Below are positions 23,881-29,137 of a DNA stretch of 29,137 nucleotides, piece by piece; the stretch's first letter is position 1; each line of letters opens with the position of its first letter. The notes under the pieces were generated by a model. It did not search any database and was not told where the DNA came from. It worked only from the letters and a program-made list of their open reading frames with translations. A program made the position numbers and the translations under genes. This DNA comes from a virus, in IMG/VR virus record IMGVR_UViG_3300017757_000091, positions 1 to 29,137 of that record, one strand, 5' to 3'.

Positions 23881-25914
23881 ATGCTACAACGAAGAGTCGG
23901 TAAACTAAAACCAGAGTTTGCACAACAGATGCTTATCAATGATACAGCTACCAATTCGCAGTACTTTAGAGTAGCAAACTTTCCTGAAGAATTTACCTCC
24001 GGTAAAAATAGTTTTAAGATGTATGGTGATAATACCCTTCTACAAGGCAATTCACAAATTATGATACAAATAACAGATGTAGCTGGTAATCCTGTTTACC
24101 ATCACGTAAACACATATATTGATTCTGCTGGTAGATTACTTATAGGTGTTTGGATATACCCTGACACTCCCCCAGGACTTGGTAAGGTGGAAATAATTGG
24201 TGTTGCTACAAGAAGGCCTAATGGTAGACAAGTCCCAAATAATTTTATTGGTAAGTATAATGTTAAATGGTCACGAGATGTTTATATCGAGCCAGAAAAA
24301 ATTAATAAAACACCTATAATATTACAAACTGTTCCTGGTGTTAATATTAAAGAGTATGAACGAGAATATTTAACACAGACTTATTTAACCGGTGAATCGA
24401 TTGCAACAACGAGTGATGGATCAATTACATATAATTATCAAGGTTATGGTGATGCTACTATCACAGTAAGTGGTGGAAGTTTTTCATCTTCAATGGCTGG
24501 TGGTATATTAACAGTACCGAATCCAATAGTAAATCTACCTTCTAATACCACTATAACCCCTGGTACAGACACTGTATATTCTGCATATATAGATACAGTA
24601 ATAAATAACACTACTATTAGAGTATCACCGTATATACTTAATGTAGAGAGTACTGCTGCCGTTTCACCTATTAATCAAACTAGCGATCGACCGATCGGTA
24701 TATCAACATTTCAATCCGCCTTTCCTGTATCTACATTTGGACCAGAATCAAATTATACTATTGAGTGGCAACAAGAAGCTACTTATGCAACTGGGTCAAC
24801 AAACTCACAATCTTTTGCTAGTATTACTTTAAAAAATATAGACCCTATAGCAGGTAATATACATTCAATAAAAACATACTTACGAAGTCATGGGTATCAA
24901 GAATTTTTACCAAAAGGTGAAGCTTTACTTCAAGAACGAGATTTGTTAATAAATTTATCTTCTGATTTAGCATACGATCCAATGGGCGATTTTAAAAGTC
25001 AAGAAATAATAAATAATTTTTGGACATCTGAATCCGTTAATCAACCAGGTCATGTTCCTTATAGTAAGCATGATGATTCACAAATGATATCATCAGTATT
25101 AATATCTGGCAGTACTGATTTATCAGGCTCAGCTAACTACCCTAGTATACAATCATCTGATCCATTTATAAAGTTTGTAAGTAAAACAGGTATTGATTTA
25201 TATAAAGATAATGATTATCAAATTAAATTTAAAGTAGTATGCGAATCTGATACAGCATCACAGGTATCATCTTCACGAATGGATATTTATATTTCTGGCA
25301 GTCATATAGGTAACCTACCAGTAGAGGATGGTAGAACAATAGGAACAAAATTGGTAACTTTAGAAACAGATAATGTTGCACCAGGAATGGTAACTAATGT
25401 TGCAGAATTCCAAGGGCTAGCTGCTTTATCTGCAGTTCCAACATCAAACGTAAATTTAGACAGGCCAGCATATACCTCTACAGGAAATGTAGTAGTAGGA
25501 GCTAATTTTGATGCGAACAGTTCAACAACTGTTAATTATAATGATTTACAATCACATGATGAGCGCGCTGTAGAACTTTCTTTTACACCTTCTTTAGACA
25601 CAACAGCACATTTAGTGTTTGCAGTAACTAGAGGTAAGTGGTATATATCTAATGTTGAAATAGAAGGAGCAAGTGACTTTGGGTTTACACCCAATCATAC
25701 GTTTTTAGAAATACCTATACAAACAGAGCAAGCAGATGATATATTAGATTTTAAATTTGAGTTTTATAATGCTAATGGGGAATTAGCTAATATATCTATG
25801 ACTACCCAATCATTAAGTTTTGTTGGGAGTAATACATATATTAGTGGTGATAGCAACCAATTACCTGGTTCAATAACTATAGGCGGTGGTATAATAATGG
25901 AAGGGTTTAGATAA
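23881..25914 (+). CDS. Structural protein, probable tail-fibre component
   Basis: A 677-residue beta-rich protein without membrane segments or catalytic motifs. The N terminus (about 1-140) looks like a folded attachment domain (RRVGKLKPEFAQQMLINDTA; later YNVKWSRDVYIEPEKI). The middle has repeated Thr/Ser/Asn-rich strands (about 170-300), then a helical section near 335-365 and a long beta part. The end has HTFLEIPIQTEQADDILDFK and ISMTTQSLSFVGSN, followed by a glycine-rich tail, features I associate with fibre or fibre-adaptor proteins of marine T4-like phages. A CGGAGA ribosome site supports the start. Its TAA shares one base with the next ATG, coupling it to the fibre gene downstream. Confidence 0.75.
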   Translation: MLQRRVGKLKPEFAQQMLINDTATNSQYFRVANFPEEFTSGKNSFKMYGDNTLLQGNSQIMIQITDVAGNPVYHHVNTYIDSAGRLLIGVWIYPDTPPGLGKVEIIGVATRRPNGRQVPNNFIGKYNVKWSRDVYIEPEKINKTPIILQTVPGVNIKEYEREYLTQTYLTGESIATTSDGSITYNYQGYGDATITVSGGSFSSSMAGGILTVPNPIVNLPSNTTITPGTDTVYSAYIDTVINNTTIRVSPYILNVESTAAVSPINQTSDRPIGISTFQSAFPVSTFGPESNYTIEWQQEATYATGSTNSQSFASITLKNIDPIAGNIHSIKTYLRSHGYQEFLPKGEALLQERDLLINLSSDLAYDPMGDFKSQEIINNFWTSESVNQPGHVPYSKHDDSQMISSVLISGSTDLSGSANYPSIQSSDPFIKFVSKTGIDLYKDNDYQIKFKVVCESDTASQVSSSRMDIYISGSHIGNLPVEDGRTIGTKLVTLETDNVAPGMVTNVAEFQGLAALSAVPTSNVNLDRPAYTSTGNVVVGANFDANSSTTVNYNDLQSHDERAVELSFTPSLDTTAHLVFAVTRGKWYISNVEIEGASDFGFTPNHTFLEIPIQTEQADDILDFKFEFYNANGELANISMTTQSLSFVGSNTYISGDSNQLPGSITIGGGIIMEGFR

Positions 25915-27998
25915 TGGCTAATATTAGAACTATAGATTACGGTGGATTTAATCACGCAACTGGAAGTGCTGCAACCGGCTCAGGATTTATGATTTGGTCA
26001 GGCTCAATGTCTTTATCTAAATCTGATGCTTATGCTGCAGAAGATACACAATATTATGGAGTTGGTATTGAAGCGATAGCTGACAGTGCTAGTTATTTAA
26101 GATTCCAAACAGATACAGATGGTACAGGTACATCATTATTAGATATAAGAACTAATCAATTTATTTTAGGTAGCTTAGGTCCTGGAGGGTCATTCATATC
26201 AGGATCTGGTAATGGAACAATAGCAATATCATCTAGTAACTTTGAATTAACCGAAGGTGGTGATGTAACAATGCAAGGTGCTATTACTGCAGAAGCAGGT
26301 GGTACAATTGGTGGTTGGATAATAGGATCTGGTTCTTTATCATCTAGTGATAACAGCATAAATATAAGGTCCGGTGATGATCCAAGAATTAAACTCACAG
26401 GAGAAACTCCACTTAATTTTATGCAGTTGTATTACGGTAACGATTCAGATTATGGACTAGTAGCCCGACAAGATAATGCTACTACATTCGCTTTAGGACG
26501 TCCAGGTTCTTTTTCAACAGGTAATTTAATTGCAGGTTGGACTTTTACAGATACAGCATTAACGGGCGGTGAACTGGTATTAAATAAAGAAGGCTCTGTA
26601 AAAAATACAAGTTATATACCTAACCAACAAGGGTTTGCCCTTACAGCTGCATCAGGTGGATTTTTAGAAGTTGAAAATGCTAAAATACGAGGAACATTAT
26701 CAACAGCAGTATTCGAAAAAGAAACAGTTAATGCTGTTGGTGGCCAATTGTATGTTGCTAACTCAACTACACTAACCGGGTCAGTAATAACTGGTCAAGC
26801 AAATCAGGGTGGATTATATGCTGCAAGTGATACAACTTTCTCTGTTGTCAATGTATCTGGTTTTACAGGTAGTTATGGAGCTGCAGGTGGTGAAATATTA
26901 AGTTTAAAGAAAATTACTGATACAGGATTTTCAACAGAATATGTAATGGTACAATCAGCCTCAAGAAATACACCAAGTAGTGGCACAGACTTTTCTGGAC
27001 TTTTATATGTATCAAGATCATATGGTAATAATTTAACTGCTACAGGTACATCACAATCACTGGGTGAGATTCCCGGTGCTGCAGTACCATATTCAGGTTC
27101 TCAAGTTATTGTATCTACAGGAAGGGTTGGTACAGGTTATATTAGATTGAATGCTAATCCTAATGATAGTACAACACCATATTTAGATATAGTTGAGAGA
27201 ACAGGGTCTAGTGTATATGCTATAGATTTAAAAGCAAGGTTAGGTGATCTATCGGGTATAACAGATACTATTAATGGTAAAGATATTTCAGGCTTTGGTT
27301 TGTATACTGATAATGCATTCTTGAAAGGAGGTATAGTTGCAACATATGGTAGTATAGGAGGTTTTGGTATTTCAGATACAGCAATATCATCATCTAATAA
27401 CAATTTAATATTACGAAGTAATGGTGAAATAACCGGCTCTGATGTTTTATTTACTTCGGGTAAGATCGCATCATTTACTATTACAGGTAATCAACTTAAT
27501 GCACCTAACTTTATAATTGATGGTGGTGAAAAGCGTCTTACAGCTGGTGCTAATGACAATGTTGTAATATTAGACGGCGATGATGGTATATCAGCTGGTA
27601 GTGCGTCATTTTTACAGGCGCCCTTCAATGTATCTAGAACAGGATTTGTTACAGCTGCTAATTTAGCAGGTAGAATGGAAGTTGTAAATGAAGATAATTC
27701 AGGTTCATATATAAGACATACAAATATTGATTCAGCATCTGGTGATTTAGTTTTTGATGGTTCACGTGGTGGACTCGCTATTATGAATATGATAATTAAT
27801 ATACCATCTACTTTTGTTATTCAAGATATAATTGTACCAAGAACTGGTTCACATCATAGTGATGTTTTTATATCAATACATAATGATGCACCTAATATTA
27901 GTTTTAACAATGGTATTTCATATCCAAGTTGGCAAGAATTGACAGAAGCTGTACCATCAGCATATTTAAATCCATTAACAGGTTCAGGAGGAGATTAA
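25914..27998 (+). CDS. Repetitive tail-fibre shaft protein
   Basis: A 694-residue Gly/Ser/Thr-rich protein with fibre character. A module recurs: TIGGWIIGSGSLSSSDNSIN (about 130-150) and SIGGFGISDTAISSSNNNLI (about 480-500), each followed by a LRS/IRS strand and an Ile-Thr-Gly step, with a weaker copy at IAGWTFTDTALTGGELVL. Such repeats usually build triple beta-helix shafts. The C-terminal 110 residues are less repetitive. It starts on the ATG overlapping the previous stop and ends directly against the next start, so three fibre genes are in series. No chaperone domain is seen at its end, unlike the next gene. Confidence 0.8.
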   Translation: MANIRTIDYGGFNHATGSAATGSGFMIWSGSMSLSKSDAYAAEDTQYYGVGIEAIADSASYLRFQTDTDGTGTSLLDIRTNQFILGSLGPGGSFISGSGNGTIAISSSNFELTEGGDVTMQGAITAEAGGTIGGWIIGSGSLSSSDNSINIRSGDDPRIKLTGETPLNFMQLYYGNDSDYGLVARQDNATTFALGRPGSFSTGNLIAGWTFTDTALTGGELVLNKEGSVKNTSYIPNQQGFALTAASGGFLEVENAKIRGTLSTAVFEKETVNAVGGQLYVANSTTLTGSVITGQANQGGLYAASDTTFSVVNVSGFTGSYGAAGGEILSLKKITDTGFSTEYVMVQSASRNTPSSGTDFSGLLYVSRSYGNNLTATGTSQSLGEIPGAAVPYSGSQVIVSTGRVGTGYIRLNANPNDSTTPYLDIVERTGSSVYAIDLKARLGDLSGITDTINGKDISGFGLYTDNAFLKGGIVATYGSIGGFGISDTAISSSNNNLILRSNGEITGSDVLFTSGKIASFTITGNQLNAPNFIIDGGEKRLTAGANDNVVILDGDDGISAGSASFLQAPFNVSRTGFVTAANLAGRMEVVNEDNSGSYIRHTNIDSASGDLVFDGSRGGLAIMNMIINIPSTFVIQDIIVPRTGSHHSDVFISIHNDAPNISFNNGISYPSWQELTEAVPSAYLNPLTGSGGD

Positions 27999-29137
27999 AT
28001 GGGAGATATAAGATTAACACCAAATAATAGATATACATTCGCACGAGATAACAACAACACTGTTATACTTGAAGGTACAGATAATGCTCAAACAAAGACA
28101 ATTTTTAATCATAGTATAAAGGTATCGTCTTCATTTGCTGGTACCGGTATTATTGAAACAAATACAAATACAAATCAAAACATATTTAACATAGCTACCC
28201 CCGGTAATACTACACCTATTCTTAAATTAAAAACCCTTAACTCAGCTGTTAATAACCATTTATATGTGCAATTCGATCATACATCTAACGATTTCTCTAT
28301 GGGCATAGTGCATGGTAGTGTGGCCAACACAGATGATGAAGGGTTTTTTATTTTTTCTGATAGTTCAAATATCCATAATCCTTCCTCAAGAGTTATGATG
28401 TTTGATAAAAATACTGAAAATGTTTATATACCTAATGGTGGGCTGGTTGTAGGAGGTGCAAATGACGGAACTCAAACAGCTCCGCTCGATGGCCAACTAA
28501 TCGTAAGTAGCTCTAATGATGTAAACGCTATAAGGATAAATATAGGTCCAGCTGCATCTTATTATTTTCATGCTAATAGTACAAGTGGTTACTCAACTAC
28601 TTTTAATATGGATGATACTGAGTTACAAATTGGACACAATTCAACAAGTAGAAAATTATCACTTCGAACTGGCGACACGTCTCGTATGACGGTTGCAGCT
28701 GATGCTAACAGAGTAGGTATAAACAATGGGGCACCTGAAAAATCATTACATATAGTAAACAGTGGAATCCTATTATCAGGTGTTGGTGCTATTGAATCAG
28801 GTACTGGTGATGGAGGTCTTGCCCCTAGGTTTATAATTGATACAGGAGCTTCAACATCACATCAATTATGTCATATGTATTCAGATACAGGTGTTAATAT
28901 TTTGCTTGTCAAAGGTGATGGTTCAATATTTATGTCACATCTAAACACTCAATCATCAGGTGGTAACAGCTTAAAAATATTTTCTGGTCAGGTATGTGAA
29001 ATGACCTCTACTCGCAAGATTAAAAAGAATATTGAAGATCTAGATAGCAATTTTGTAGATAACTTTTCTAAAATTAGAACAGTACAATTTTTACATAAGT
29101 CCGATGATTCACCTGGATATGGTTTTATCGCCGAAGA
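27999..29137 (+). CDS. Tail-fibre tip protein with S74 chaperone domain (partial)
   Basis: The frame opens at the ATG immediately after the preceding TAA, with GGAGGAG just upstream, and stays open to the window end (379 codons seen), so the C terminus is cut off. The first 330 residues are beta-rich and Asn/Ser/Thr-rich like a fibre. From about residue 336 the sequence reads TSTRKIKKNIEDLD and then GYGFIAEE at the very edge, which matches the start of Peptidase_S74 intramolecular chaperones. These trimerise fibres and cut themselves off at a Ser (probably Ser337 here) with a nearby Lys dyad. The protein is therefore probably a distal, host-contacting fibre. Confidence 0.85.
   Translation, partial: MGDIRLTPNNRYTFARDNNNTVILEGTDNAQTKTIFNHSIKVSSSFAGTGIIETNTNTNQNIFNIATPGNTTPILKLKTLNSAVNNHLYVQFDHTSNDFSMGIVHGSVANTDDEGFFIFSDSSNIHNPSSRVMMFDKNTENVYIPNGGLVVGGANDGTQTAPLDGQLIVSSSNDVNAIRINIGPAASYYFHANSTSGYSTTFNMDDTELQIGHNSTSRKLSLRTGDTSRMTVAADANRVGINNGAPEKSLHIVNSGILLSGVGAIESGTGDGGLAPRFIIDTGASTSHQLCHMYSDTGVNILLVKGDGSIFMSHLNTQSSGGNSLKIFSGQVCEMTSTRKIKKNIEDLDSNFVDNFSKIRTVQFLHKSDDSPGYGFIAE

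Noticed and set aside
1-29137. CRISPR arrays, insertion sequences or transposases
   Set aside because: No regularly spaced direct repeats, no terminal inverted repeats with a transposase frame, and every long frame is accounted for by phage genes.

Overview
This 29 kb window is part of a T4-like (contractile-tailed, myovirus) phage genome. It is visibly A+T-rich and every convincing gene lies on the + strand. Recognisable T4-type genes are a late sigma factor (gp55), the baseplate wedge proteins gp25 and gp6, a gp7-like wedge protein, a gp61-type primase, and gp47/gp46 recombination functions. Many other genes look like the conserved but uncharacterised structural proteins of marine T4-like phages. 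A circularly permuted tmRNA gene, the arrangement known from alphaproteobacteria and some cyanobacteria, together with the low G+C and absence of photosynthesis genes, makes an alphaproteobacterial (for example SAR11-type) host the best guess. The host is an inference.

Layout. 1-300: permuted two-piece tmRNA, acceptor piece first, an 18-nt spacer, then the coding piece with a proteolysis tag ending Met-Ala-Ala. 310-4177: regulatory and enzyme genes, namely an unknown protein, a zinc-ribbon protein, a small helical protein, a membrane-anchored lysozyme-like protein, an HD-domain hydrolase, a small membrane protein and the gp55 sigma factor, the last several overlapping. 4178-4580: a self-contained unit with a T4-type TATAAATA box, a structured leader, a two-helix membrane protein and a strong intrinsic terminator. 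4611-19296: tail and baseplate block, including a spike-like protein, gp25, gp6, a beta-sandwich protein, a protein with an internal hydrophobic segment, a 1425-residue gp7-like protein carrying a lectin-like region, and three further structural proteins, one with a clear LamG domain. 19298-23824: GIY-YIG nuclease, primase and a single 1051-residue fusion of gp47 (nuclease) and gp46 (ATPase). 23881-29137: three tail-fibre-type proteins; the last runs off the window end and carries the start of an S74 intramolecular chaperone domain.

How it fits together. gp55 would redirect host RNA polymerase to late promoters. A TATATTTATA motif recurs in the short gaps just ahead of the structural genes, usually followed by a GGAGA-type ribosome site, and may be the late-promoter signature here. 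The primase and a zinc-ribbon gene instead share a TATATT box five bases before an ATG with no ribosome site. The primase and gp47/46 fusion serve replication and recombination; the baseplate and fibre genes build the adsorption and injection machinery; the tmRNA could rescue ribosomes stalled on degraded mRNA during infection. The only gene-free stretch over 300 bases is 1-309, filled by the tmRNA.
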